NCBI RefSeq assembly: GCF_030445035.2
Contig: NC_080682.1
Span: 30,424,770 to 30,488,769 of the forward strand
DNA: 64,000 bases
Direction: 5' to 3'
Source: Dasypus novemcinctus
Taxonomy: Eukaryota; Chordata; Mammalia; Cingulata; Dasypodidae
Below the pieces are notes generated by a model. That model had not been told where the DNA came from, did not search any database, and saw nothing but the letters and a program-made list of their open reading frames with translations. A program made the position numbers and the translations under genes. Of this stretch, positions 47,790 to 58,573 are shown one piece after another (the stretch's first letter is position 1; every line of letters starts with the position of its first letter).

Positions 47790-47965
47790 TAAAATTTTAT
47801 GTGTTATAGCTCATGCAGTCTTACAACATCTTTTCAAAACCTAATATTATCACAGTCTCATAGATATTTCAAAAAATGCAGCTAATGCAAATTAAGCAAA
47901 TTGCCAAGACCCAGAGATAAAAATTTAACATGAGTATTTGAACCATTTCTCCTTGATTGGGAAAC
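47790..47965 (+). mobile_element. MIR-like SINE relic
   Basis: The order 'CTCATGCAGTCTTACAACA', 'AAGCAAATTGCCAAGACCCAGAG' and an AGTATTTGAACC end resembles the core and 3' half of the ancient mammalian MIR SINE. Heavily decayed. Confidence 0.5.
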
Positions 47966-48374
47966 CTATTATCATTGCATAAAAACATATTTCATTCCAG
48001 GACTGTGGATTCCAAGATTAGCACTGTAAACATAGGCCAATGTGGGGAGATTTTTAAATAACATGTGAGAAGTTTGGATTTTATTGCAATAAAGGTGTCT
48101 TCTAGTAAATTTTTGGATAGGAGTGTGACATGATTAATGATGTGCTTTAAGATAGGCCTTGCATTCTTCAAATCCAAATGATAACACCTACAACTACTTA
48201 AGCACTTTAAAATATAGTTTTCTATATGAATAACAGTAAAAAGATTGTTTGACCTATACATGGTAATGGTCAATTAGTAAGACTCCAAAAGAAAGTTTAA
48301 ATCATTTTTAACGTATCTCTAATGATGAGTATTCTGGGTCACAGTATTGGAGACACAATGATTATCACCTTATG

Positions 48375-49095
48375 TACTTTAATTCTGAATGTGACATTTG
48401 AGATCATCCCTTCTGCATAGCAATTTTCATCTACATATTTCTCAGGGTATAAAGGAGAGGATTCAGCAAGGGGGAAATCACAGTGTAAAACATAGAGATT
48501 TCCTTGTTCTTGCTCTCATTGCCATCAGGTAGAACTTAAATATAGAAACAGTGTCAAAAAACAAAACTAAAACCATTATGTGAAGGTAAAGATTGAGAGA
48601 GCTTTACATTACCCTGCAGATGACTGGGTCCTAAGATTATATGAGTATAAGTACCTAAGAAGTCAAAAGGACAATAAAAACTACGTCAACCACCATTCCT
48701 AAATTGACAATAGCTAAGGTACTATCAATGTGTGTATCTTTGCAGATCAGTTTCAAAAGAAGTTTCACATCATATATATTTTGTGATTTATCTGATTAGG
48801 GCAACCAAAAAGTAAATTGAGTACCATGAGCAGTAGATGAGTAGAGTGTCAAAATCCACATCTCATTGCACACATCTACAGGTTTATGTTGACCGTGTGG
48901 TTCTGGGGCTTGACAATTGCAAATAGGGGATCAAAAGCCATAGACAGGACATAAATATCTCTGTGCAAACCAAACAGTTGACTATGAAGAGTTGGGTCAT
49001 ACAGCTCTTATAGGAAATGTTTTTTTCTCTGCAGCTAAGTCTCAGAAAAACTGTGGAAACATAGCAGATGTGTTTTGTTTGTGTGCTTACATTTT
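48375..49095 (-). pseudogene. Olfactory receptor pseudogene (OR4-like)
   Basis: Odorant receptors are single-exon seven-helix GPCRs. On the minus strand, in several frames, I see the end of helix 2 and loop 1 (REKNISYKSCMTQLF, 49,020), helix 3 with MAFDP in place of the MAYDRY motif, then AIVKPQNHT, helix 5-like VNLGMVVDVVFIVLLTS (near 48,680), helix 6 HIMVLVLFF, and helix 7 [12 protein letters not shown] (near 48,440). The residue pattern (KTISY..CMTQLF, TVNINL, CKDTHI) is closest to OR family 4. The N-terminus is not visible. Many stops and frameshifts and loss of the DRY arginine show that it is dead. Confidence 0.85.
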
Positions 49096-49139
49096 TTTCA
49101 TATTTCTGCCAAGAAAATTCTGTCATCCTTTGGAGAAAA

Positions 49140-50305
49140 ATGATAATAGATGACTTATAGTTTTGTTGAGTTCTCTCTATGGAATGGAACTTATTCCCTG
49201 TCCACTCCTCAAGACTCCCAAGACCTCCAAAACCTTAGCATACCCACACAGACACATTCATCACACAGGCACTCAAAAATATGAACATTGTCTTTGGTTT
49301 AAAAAAATACAAACAGTGGTTGGAAAAATACTGCATTAAATCAAATCAATCAGTACTAGGAATAACTAGAATAACTATTCACAGGTAATTTTCTTTGGAA
49401 TGGACAGAAAGTTTTTCCCTGATATCCCAGAGATTTCCATGTCTCTCAGGGAAAAAGCTATATGTTAAATGCAGAAAAATCATCAAGAGATGACTTAGTG
49501 AAATAGGTGAAACAAAAGTTGCTTTTTCTAAGGTTATTCCTGGATCTCACACTGGCTGTGGGACAGGAATACTCAAACAGGAAATCTGTATGAAAACAAT
49601 GTGATTGTTCTGGTGAGCAAAGACAAGACCTTGAGCAATGAGAAATGGCAGGTAAATGGGAGCCAAAGCAGAGAGTGAGACTGGTTTATGTGATTCATAA
49701 GATGTCAGAGTAAGGGAGGTTGGAATAGTAATTCCAACTGATGTAGAAGAAGATAAATTTAAAATTTATTATAGGTTGGATATATTTTCCTCAATTTTAT
49801 TCCCATTCTGAGAGGCACTTGTGGACACAGCCTAAGTTTTGGTCCTTTCTGAACTCACTGACTTTATTATTAAAGCATGATTGTTAATGCCATAAGGATT
49901 GTCCTAGCTATGTGAAAACATTGTATGCAGTCAAATAAAAACAGGATATTGTATTTTTAAATTCACATCAGAAAATTTATTTCATGCTAGGCACATTGCT
50001 AGAAAAGAGACATACAAAGGGAAAAAATGAGATATAATCTGCTCAGTCAAAAGGCGATAACCCAGTTCATAAAGAAGAAATGTTAGTGTAGGGTATTGAA
50101 TAGCTTGAACTAGAATCAATGAACAGATCTATTGACATATAAGAATGGGGAAGAAAAAGGAATTGATTCTTGTCTGTTGATAGGTCTACAAAATCCTCCT
50201 GAATAAGATAATAAAGGAAGAATGTGAAGTATATGGAAGACATGGAAATGCAAGTATTGGGAGATGGGGCATCTAAGCAGAGAAGGTATGGAAAAAATTG
50301 CATAG
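49140..50305. repeat. Low-copy segment copy D
   Basis: Non-coding block upstream (in receptor sense) of the olfactory pseudogene at 48,375-49,095. It matches 35,540-36,720 and the end of 6,600-7,420 by ordered landmarks: 'CTCCTCAAGACTCC', 'TTAAATCAAATCAATC', 'CTTTGGAATGGACAG', 'GAGCCAAAGCAGAGAGTGAG', 'GCCATAAGGATTGTCCTA', 'GCTAGGCACATTGC'. Confidence 0.6.
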
Positions 50306-50318
50306 ATAAGATAGATTG

Positions 50319-50869
50319 TGTAAGTTTGATGTTATTGATGAATTCCAAAAAGAATTATTGGATTATGTTTGTAAACTGATCTCCTTTGGACATATGAGAT
50401 TATATTGGATTTATAGGTTTACTTTATTAAGTAATTATGTAAACCTTTTGTGCCAGTAGGGCATTGAGTTCCCACCCTTTGATGGGTGGGGCCTCACAGA
50501 TAAAAGGCATGGCAAAGGACAGAGTTGAGGGTTCTTAATGTTGGAGTTTTGATGTTGAGTTTGCTGCTGAAACCTTAAGCTGGAGCCCTGGGAAGTAAAC
50601 TCACAGAGGAAACAGAAGCAAGCCCCAGGAAGAGAGAAAACCTGAGCTCAGGAAAAAGTAGCCTGAGGTAGGGAGGAACCCAGGAAGCCTGAACTCTCAC
50701 AGATGTTGGCAGTCATCTTGCTCCAACACATGGAAACAGACTTTTTTAAGGGAAGTAACTTATGCCTTATGGCCTGGTATATGTAAGCTCCTACCCCAAA
50801 TAAATACTCTTTATAAAAAACAAACAATTTTGGTATTTTGCATCAGCATCCCTTTGGCTGACTAATACA
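50319..50869 (+). mobile_element. MaLR-type 5' LTR
   Basis: It starts TGTAAGTTTGATGTTATTGA and ends TTGGCTGACTAATACA, in the same family as 3,192 and 25,009. Unlike the solo LTRs it is followed at 50,871 by a TTTGGTACTGAGGAGTGGG-type primer-binding and leader stretch, as in MaLR internal regions. Left flank is GATTG; no matching right flank was found because the 3' LTR is absent. Confidence 0.85.
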
Positions 50870-52045
50870 GAATTTGGTACTGAGGAGTGGGAAAGTGTTT
50901 TGCAATTAACCAAAATGCTAGAATTGTTTTGTAAATGGGTAAGGGGTATTTTTTGGAGGAACTATGAAATGCTTGATGGAAAATACCTAGGTCACTTTGA
51001 AGAGACTGTGGATAACAATATGGATGCTAAAGAGACTTTTTATGATGCCTTAAAAGCAAATGATGAAACTACTATTGGAAACTGCAAGAAAGGTTATCTG
51101 TGTTTTAAAATTGCAGAGGACTTATCAAAATTAGCTTCTGGTGTTTTATGGAAGGCAGAATTTGAAAATGGCAAGTCTGGGCACTTAGCTAAAGAAATTT
51201 CCAGAGTAAACCCAGAGAATGAGGCTTAGCTTCTGCTTGCTTAGCTTCTGCTTGCAGCTTATAGCAAAATGCTAGATGAGAGAGATATGCTGAGAACTGA
51301 ACTAACTGTCAGGAACAAAGAAAACAGAAACTGATTTTGGAAATTCCATGCCTCTGGAAATCAAGCTCCCAGATGAAAGTGTCCCATTGGAGGACTTGAC
51401 TAAACTTGTAACTTATAGATAAGGATTGAAGATACAGTTATGTCAGAAAGACTTGTGGAAAGTCTTACTGTCTAATGACTTGGACTCCTGCTTCCTGCAT
51501 GCCAAACCAACAGACTTTTTGAGAGAGCTGTATGAACAAAACCACTGTGAGCCTGAAATAAAAGGGACATGGAAAGGAGAGGTTGAAGGGGAAATGACTT
51601 CAAGAGGAAAGCCATGGAAGCTGAGATCTGGAATTAGGACATCACCTTGGGCCAAGAGAAGAAACCCCAACCATGTTTAGAGAGAGGGTGAGTTTGCCCC
51701 AGCAGTTGAAGAGGGTGAATGTTCCTGTCTGATATTCTGGTGGAATTTTGCTGCCCCAGGGTATAGGGAGGGTGGAGCATTCCCCCCAAGGATTAGGGTG
51801 GTTAGAACAGCACCCGACAGGTCTGAGAGGAGTGGACATGATCCCCCAAAGTTAGGGAAGGCCAGGTGGTCAACTCATTGCTCTGAGAGGGTTGAGCCTC
51901 TATGACAAAGGTTAGGGGGAACGTTGTCTTCATGTTACTGTATGAAGGGGGTTAAGACTCTAACCCAAAGTTTGGATAAGTTGTGGCAGTCACCCCAACA
52001 CTCTTGGAGGGAGAGGTCTGGAGCTTAGTTGACACCCAGATGCTT
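50870..52045 (+). pseudogene. MaLR internal region, gag-like remnant
   Basis: Two frames, 50,900-51,229 (109 codons) and 51,426-51,680 (84 codons), carry sequence characteristic of mammalian MaLR interiors (for example AKEISRVNPENEA). After 51,700 comes a G-rich decayed region with repeated 'GAGAGG..TG' and 'AAAG.TTAGG' words. MaLR elements are non-autonomous ERVL relatives without a full pol. A 15-bp tandem duplication (TTAGCTTCTGCTTGC twice) lies at 51,227-51,256. No 3' LTR is seen before olfactory receptor sequence begins near 52,050, so the element is truncated. It encodes nothing functional. Confidence 0.75.
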
Positions 52046-52053
52046 GGTGACCC

Positions 52054-52100
52054 AAAAGTGAGAACAGTGTCATTGAATTTGTCTTCTTGGGTCTCCTTGG
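52054..52100 (+). pseudogene. Inverted fragment of olfactory receptor 5' coding end
   Basis: On the plus strand it encodes ENSVIEFVFLGLLG, the N-terminal receptor segment. It is a near-exact inverted copy of 52,526-52,565 on the minus strand (about one mismatch in 40). It sits between the truncated MaLR interior and the minus-strand receptor pseudogene. Confidence 0.8.
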
Positions 52101-52111
52101 GGCGATATGGG

Positions 52112-52584
52112 GACTCACCCTTTCCACCACACCCCAGTCTATGACAACCAGCATGTTACACCTCTGTTGGTTTATGATGACCATGTAGCACAGGGGTTTG
52201 ACAATGGCAACATAGTGGTCAAAAGCCATGAATACCAAGAGGAATATTTCTACAAGCAAATGGGAAATGAAGAGGCGGGTCATACATTTACTATAAGAAA
52301 TGTGTTTTTTTCTCTGAAGCTAAATCTCTGATTAGCCAGGGAACCACAGTGGAGGTATAGAAGAGGCCCAAGAGGGATAGGTGGCAGAGAAAGTAGTACA
52401 TTGGTTGAGCAATTAGCGGGCTGCAGGTAGTAGTGAATAAGATGATGAAGTTACCCATTAATACTGCTACGTAACAGAGCAGGAACAAGAAACAAAACAG
52501 TAGCTCTATTTGCTTATTCTCCCATAGACCCAAGAAGACAAATTCAGTGACACTGTTCTCATTTTCCATCAGGTTAAGGTGCAT
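52112..52584 (-). pseudogene. Olfactory receptor pseudogene (OR4-like), 3'-truncated
   Basis: The minus frame 52,291-52,584 gives a clear N-terminus (NSVTEFVFLGL), helix 1 with GNFIILFTTT, and helix 2 with QPMYYFLCHLSLLGLFYTS, then ends at a stop after ASEKKTHFL. The next frame, 52,110-52,283, continues with MTRLFISHLL, helix 3 with MAFDHYVAIVKPLCY (arginine of MAYDRY replaced by histidine) and NQQRCNMLVVIDWG at helix 4. Helices 5-7 are gone, cut off at a rearranged junction near 52,110. Motifs point to OR family 4. The likely original start is the ATG near 52,569. It cannot encode a working receptor. Confidence 0.9.
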
Positions 52585-52589
52585 CCAGC

Positions 52590-52795
52590 ATTCACAATAT
52601 TGGCTTAATTAAAAAATGATTCAAAAGATAATATTAAAGATTTAATAACATTTTTAAACTTTGGAATAGATTTATGAATTGAATGATAAATGTATATCAC
52701 AGCACATAGATTTCAGGATTAATCTTTTAAACCCTTTTTAGATTAAAGGCAACATTATAATGCTAATTGGTTTTAAATGAGCGTGAGTGTAATTT
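52590..52795. promoter_or_regulatory. Upstream flank of receptor pseudogene, nothing identified
   Basis: In receptor sense this is the upstream flank. It is AT-rich and no promoter motif or non-coding exon can be supported. Confidence 0.25.
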
Positions 52796-53035
52796 ACTCC
52801 TGGCATTTTTATAAATATATTACATGTATTTAATCCCCATATCAACCCAAAGCTTAAGTACATACTCATATTATACTTATTTTATATATGGGGTAATCAA
52901 GTCATAAGAGGTTTCATTAGTTACACCGATATAATTATTAATTACATTAAGATGTTAAATAGCAGACCTAAAATATGAGGCCATATCTGATGACAGATTA
53001 CACGTTTCACAACTATGCTCTATTATCCACAACCA
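52795..53035 (+). mobile_element. MIR SINE
   Basis: Ordered MIR blocks: 'CATGTATTTAATCCCCATA', a degenerate ATTTTATATATGGGGTAA block, 'TCATAAGAGG', 'AGCAGACCTAAAATATGAGG' and a terminal 'CTATGCTCTATTATCC'. An ancient tRNA-derived SINE shared by mammals. Confidence 0.7.
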
Positions 53036-53114
53036 AATGGAGTTCCAATTGTTTTTTATCTCTGTAAATGGAAACAGGGCTTTATTTCTGCCAATAACTA
53101 GCTATATAATTGTT

Positions 53115-53300
53115 GTTGTTGACTTACAAAACTTATTTTTTTTTCAATGTTACATTCAAAAAATATAAGAGGTTCCCTTGTACCCCCCCACCCTCCTCAT
53201 CCCACTTCTCCCATGTCAACAACCTCTTTCATCATCATGGGACATTCCTTGGCTACACCCTCCACTTCTCTATGAGACATGGAGTTTCTAAAATTCTTAA
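53115..53300 (-). mobile_element. L1 3' end fragment
   Basis: An antisense A-tail (T-run), then 'AATGTTACATTCAAAAAATA', 'GAGGTTCCCTTGTACCCCCC' and 'CCATGTCAACAACCTC'. It is the reverse of the end of 8,890-9,020, hence a short 5'-truncated retrocopy. Confidence 0.65.
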
Positions 53301-53304
53301 TCTT

Positions 53305-55065
53305 AAACTAGTATTCTGCATATCCACTGAAACTAAATATTTATTCTTGGATAAAAATAAAATCAAGAGTTGTTAATCATAACAGAGAAATAGTCTGATT
53401 AGGTGCTGTTTGTTTCAATGCATCTTTTTGGCATATTTGTTTGAGGTCCATTCAGGACATGAAAAGGCAGGAAATAGGGAACCAGAGGCAGCTATTTCTG
53501 GTTACCTGATTATAGGAAACATAATGTTATATACCACTTCACCTTTCTCCTAATTAGGATGTCACAGTTTAGTGACTGCTTTTAACACTTTAAAACACTT
53601 TAGAGCCTCATGTTTTCTCTTGCCATTTTGAAGGAATTAATGACATTAATGAATGACCTGATTATTGAAATATGAATTTAGAAGAGCACAGACATTCAGA
53701 TGTAGTATATTGAAACCATTTATATTGAAACCATCACCTTTACATCTAAGGAAATGTCTTATGCAAATAACAGCATGCCCAAAAGACTTTTACCTTTGAT
53801 GAATTTGTTGTTATTGCTGTTTTATAATGGCATCAGTGAGGGCACAATATGATGTAGTATGAGCATCAACAAGGAAAGCAGTCTTGAATTTCCTGTTAAT
53901 TCCTATATTGGTAGCACTGGGTAATTCATTTTCCCTGAGCCTCCTTAAGTGCCAAACAGAACAGATGATACTAGATTCATTTAACATATGCCGGGAGAAA
54001 AGGAAATTAAATTCATATAAAGACTAGTACATACAGGGTTTATGATTCTAACTTATTTCAGCCCTCAAAACAATTCTCAGTATGTTTTAGAGAGGAATAA
54101 ACTGTTGTGTAACAAAATGGGTATTACCATTTTCATCAGTTAATTGGTTTTATCTCTTACAGGTTTTTTCTGCCACAGGTGACAGTGATGAATGAAGAAC
54201 TCATAAAGTAAATACATGAGATCTGGTAAAAGTTTAGTTTGAGTTCAAATTAAAATTTAACAGATTACTTCTTTATAAATTAAGAGTATCAAAACCTATT
54301 CTCTGTGTATGTGGAGAATCTGATAAATTAAAGAACATAAAGAGAGCTAAAGATACATTTTCATCAAAGCTGTAGAACAAAACTGTAGAAAACCTAGAGG
54401 ACTAAAATTACAGAAACTTCAAATCTGACTTTAGAATGTTTCCCTAACATGGTGCAGCCTCGGCATCTCCTAACATTTTGATCAAGTCCTGCTCTACTTA
54501 AGATGATTGACTACCAGTTTGGAAAACACAAACAATAAAGAAAAATACCTTTCAAAGCAGAATACATAGAGTCTTTACTAGGAATCCTTGAAATATTTAA
54601 CTCATGTTGAAATACTATCCAGATACATCCCCAAATCATTTCTCTCCTGATGTTCTAATCCTCAACTTTCCCTATGTTCTTACAAATCTATTGTCTCCTC
54701 CATGGGAGCATATGAACACATACATACACATGTGTATAAGCACACATGCATAGATACACATGATTTTTGGAGAGAACAATTTTGGGTTCACCTTTTCAGA
54801 TACTTTACAGTTAAAGAATACTTCCAAAAGTTCTTCCTTCTTTAAAATACAAATCCCTGGAGAAAGATTCTTTGAAGAATTGTTGAAATGACGTGATGGT
54901 TATATTTTGAAAGAAAGAGAAAAACATTGAAGTATGACTCTTTAAAAGTGGAATTTATGCCTAATGCCATGAATGTATTTGATAATGTAAAATCCAATCA
55001 AGGACAATTTTATCTTTTTTTTTTCAATTTCTATATGTATTTATCATCTATTTAAAAATAATAAT
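53305..55065. other. Mostly unique DNA; possible MIR at 54,030-54,120
   Basis: No gene is recognised. A weak MIR-like stretch ('CAGCCCTCAAAACAATTCTCAG', in parts) lies at about 54,030-54,120. The remainder has no visible structure. Confidence 0.45.
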
Positions 55066-55070
55066 ATTTC

Positions 55071-55242
55071 TCAAAGTGAAAATTATGGGTTTAATTATTA
55101 GATGGATTTAGAGTAAAAAGTTTAAATACCTTATATACACTAAGACTGATTGATACTCAAAGTGAAAATTATGGGTTTAATTATTAGATGGATTTAGAGT
55201 AAAAAGTTTAAATACCTTATGTACACTAAGATTGATTGATAC
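55071..55242. repeat. 86-bp tandem duplication
   Basis: Copies 55,071-55,156 and 55,157-55,242, both starting TCAAAGTGAAAATTATGG. They differ at only two positions (TATATAC/TATGTAC and AAGACTG/AAGATTG), so the duplication is recent compared with its surroundings. Confidence 0.95.
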
Positions 55243-55244
55243 TA

Positions 55245-55410
55245 GCACTTAATATTTGAGCAAATATGCTGCAATTTGTAAGGTATATTATCCCTGTTTT
55301 GAAAACAATGAAACTAAAGCACAAGGTTAAATAAATACTAAGATAATTCTACATACAAACCACAATTGTATGATTCTGAAGCTCATGCATTTTTTTCACT
55401 ATGCTTAAAT
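55245..55410 (+). mobile_element. MIR-like SINE relic
   Basis: 'AGCACTTAATATTTGAGC', 'GGTATATTATCCCTGTTTTG', 'AACAATGAAACTAAAGCACA' and 'TGATTCTGAAGCTCATGC' follow MIR order. Confidence 0.6.
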
Positions 55411-55414
55411 TTCT

Positions 55415-56325
55415 TTTCACAATTACAACCTTACAAATATTAATTAGACTTTGATTTACCACCCAGATTTTCCTGAATGATTTCTTTTGAAAATGAAATA
55501 AGATAGAATGATTCAGAAAAAAAACTAAAGTTTTTAATTAAGAAAACATTTTATATAAAACAAATAGCTTTTTGAAACTCCAAAATTTTTAATCCCAAAT
55601 ATTTGTATATGCACAATATTTATACTAACTCTTGTGCTCTCTTCGTTCATGAGAATTTATATTTCTAAGAATATCAAGTGAGATCTCCAGGTTCCATCTC
55701 TTTGCTTTTCTATGAAATTTCTAAGAAAGTAGCACATATATGTGGAAAGCTTCTGACAGGTCCACGAATCTAACATCCAATAGAACCTTTTAGGAAAACA
55801 TTGTTGGAAACTCCTTGAGTTGAAAGGCACACACACAAATAAAGACTAATGGGAATATCTCTCACGGGCATTTTGCCACAGCCAATTCATGTGTATTATA
55901 ACTGCAAAAATAAAGACAATATTATTGGAGCAATCATAGAGATGAGTTTAAAACTTTTATTTCTTTTACATTATCTTCAATATTATCATATGAAAGATTC
56001 AAGATTGCTATAATATAATATAGTCCTGGTGAAATATTGTGGGTTACTTTTTCCCCATCTATCTTCTCTCCTAGAACAAGCTCCTCACACACAGAAGCCA
56101 CTGATATGTACCAAGGTACATTCTACATAACTACATACTTACTAAGTATTCAACCAGGTCAATACACTGAATATCAGAAGAGCTTTAAGAATTTCCCCAT
56201 CAACATAGAGTTTTTGCCATTATGATGCATATTTGTAAATAGTCTCTAACATTTCATATATTTATAAATAGTCTCTAATATTTCATTCATACCTTTGAAG
56301 CCATAAATACTGTTTTTTGTTTGCT
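55415..56325. other. Unique DNA, no gene seen
   Basis: AT-rich. Plus frame 56,037-56,225 is unassigned. A short imperfect direct repeat (AAATAGTCTCTAA.ATTTCAT twice) lies at about 56,236-56,290. Confidence 0.45.
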
Positions 56326-56329
56326 TTTA

Positions 56330-57290
56330 AAACCAATAATTTTGTATTACTAGGTACTGAGATGAGTCAATCATAACCCTTAGTTCATAGCAGACAATTC
56401 TCATGGGTTCGTTCAAGCTGTTTGTTCTCTGTGACTTTATTTTACTTTTTTTTCCCCTTTTCATTCCACATTTCCACTCTTTCTCACCTCTCGTGGGCAC
56501 CAAAATACACTATTTAACAAATGCTATGCCTCAACTGTTACTTGACCCATGTTACTACACACTACTTGGCTTTCTTACAGTTGTGCACATGTATTAAGAA
56601 TGATCTCCTATAATATACTCATTGAAGTACTCCATTTACCTCTGCCTTCTTTTGTTATAAAATATTAACTAATTGGAGTATGAAATAATATAAATTTTAA
56701 TATATGAAGCAATTTTGGATAAAGTTAAATGAAGAAACATGAAAATTTACAGTGGAAGAGTTAACACACTCTTATCATTTATTGATAAATAAAGCAGGCA
56801 ATAATTTGGTAAGGATATAAAAGAAAGAAAAATACAATTAAGCAGTATTTATAGGCATATTTTAGATATATACAAAATTACATATCCAGCAATTAAATAA
56901 TATGTGTTCTCTTCATGTTTAGAAAGAGGATTTAAAAATTAAGTGTTGATTATGTCATGAAAATAGCTGCAATAAATTTTAAAGTGAGATTAAACAGAAC
57001 TCTGAGCAAAATGAATTTAAGGTAGAAGTTAACCACCTTAATTTACAATTATATATGTATGTATACACACAGATATAAAATCTCTGGAAATTTAAATCTT
57101 ACCACAATAAATATTTAAGATATTGAGAAATAAACCATAGGTGGAAAGTTTTTAAAATATTCTTAATTGAATGATAATGAAACAGTTTCCACCCCAATAT
57201 ATAAAGTGTTTGCAAGTCTTCACTCCCATTCTCACAATAAGAAAAAAGGTTGAAAACTGAAAACCAACAATTCTTCTTACATCTATCAAA
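56330..57290. repeat. Low-copy duplicated segment E2
   Basis: Direct-orientation relative of 1-1,300. Matching landmarks: 'CCCTTAGTTCATAGCAGAC', 'GTGGGCACCAAAATACACTA' with TTTAACA after it, 'TTATTGATAAATAAAGCAGG', 'GCAATAAATTTTAA', 'GAGCAAAATGAAT', 'AGAAATAAACCATA', 'TTGAATGATAATG' and 'CACTCCCATTCTCACAATAA'. No coding potential. Confidence 0.6.
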
Positions 57291-57324
57291 CAATTGATTT
57301 CAGAGAGCAACATGATGCCCTATT

Positions 57325-57775
57325 TCAGTTGTTGGAAGCTATATGCCAGATATGGGTTGGATTTTATAACAGGGATTTATTAGGTTGAAAGCATACAGTT
57401 CTGAGACTGTAAAATAGTCTAAATCAAGGTATCAGGTGACACTACTTCCCTGAAGACTGGTTGCCTGAAATGCTGGACTCCTCTGTTAAATGGGAAGGCA
57501 CCTGGTGATACTTCCCTACTCTTCTGGGTCTTGTTGCTTTCAGCTTCCTGGCTTCCATGGCTTCCTCTATGAACCCTTATGGCTCTCTTCTGTCTCTACA
57601 GGTCCATATTCATCCTGTTAATAAAAGACTCCAGTAAGATGAGTAAGACACATGCTGGGTCACACCCTACTAAAGTAATCTAATTAAAAGGTCTCACCTA
57701 AAATAGGTTCGCACCACAAGACTGGATTAACTCTTAGGACATGACCTTTTTATGTAAAAGTCTCAAACTACCACA
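57325..57775 (-). mobile_element. MaLR-type solo LTR
   Basis: On the minus strand it starts TGTGGTAGTTTGAGAC, like the other LTRs of this group, and holds a 'GGTGAGACCTTTTAATTAGA' block and an 'AGCCATGGAAGCCAGGAAGC' block. The far end near 57,325 is decayed and no target duplication was found. Confidence 0.65.
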
Positions 57776-58090
57776 TCCCCCCACTCCAAAGTAGAGAAGA
57801 CAGATACAGAAAATCACAACTTACCTGGAACAGAAATTACTATTGGAACCAGAACCAAGAGGGAATGTTTAAAGGATAATTGACAAATTACTGTGGACAG
57901 GCTATGAGTTAGCTTAATAGATAAAAATTTCTAGAGGCCCATTCTTAAGGAATCCCTACATTTTCATGAGTTTTACTTCTAGTAGTCTCACTAAATTATT
58001 ACTGGGAATTTCAGATAAATATCCTTTCAAGTTTCTGGCAGGTGAGGAGACATATAAGCATTTGGAAATAAACCCAGAGCAGTCTGGCTT

Positions 58091-58573
58091 ATGTTTTTGA
58101 CGTATACTTATAAACAAAGGGAAGCAATTTTACCAGACTCTAACCTACATAGTTTTTTTCCAGAACTTAACCAACTTGTGGGAAGGTATATAGCCAACTT
58201 CATCACCACTATTCTTTCTATATCAACTAAGGGGTGGCAAAAAGTCTCAAAAGCACTTGTGCAAGTTATAGCCCAAGAACATAGATTCACTAAAAGGGTA
58301 AGAGCTAATGATTGGAACACAGATTGCTTATCCTTCCCCTACAAGATTACAATAGAAAATAATTGCAGGACTCAGACTCTATTTAAGAAAGAGTGTCTAA
58401 GGAAACCCAAAGAAAAAGAGACAAAAACAAGGATACCACAGGAAATGATATGTTCTGACACCTACAGCCACTGCCTAATTCCTAAAAAGGCAAGCATAAA
58501 ACTTCAAAATAATAGCCTATTTAACTCAATTATTTTCCCTGATACAATGTGCCAGGCTCTCAAAAAATTGTGA
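58091..58573 (+). other. 160-codon open frame upstream of an ancient L1
   Basis: The longest plus-strand frame in the window. The predicted product is basic, begins MFLTYTYKQREAIL, and has no signal peptide, membrane segment or motif that I know. Its 3' end overlaps sequence resembling the leader of old mammalian L1M elements ('GATACAATGTGCCAGGC', 'CAAGCATCAGAAACAG'), and ancient L1 sequence follows. It is therefore most likely an accidental open frame in an L1 leader. A decayed gene cannot be excluded. Confidence 0.35.

Noticed and set aside
50900-51680. Intact retroviral gag gene
   Set aside because: Two separate short frames in a MaLR interior, no pol or env, no 3' LTR; MaLR elements are non-autonomous.
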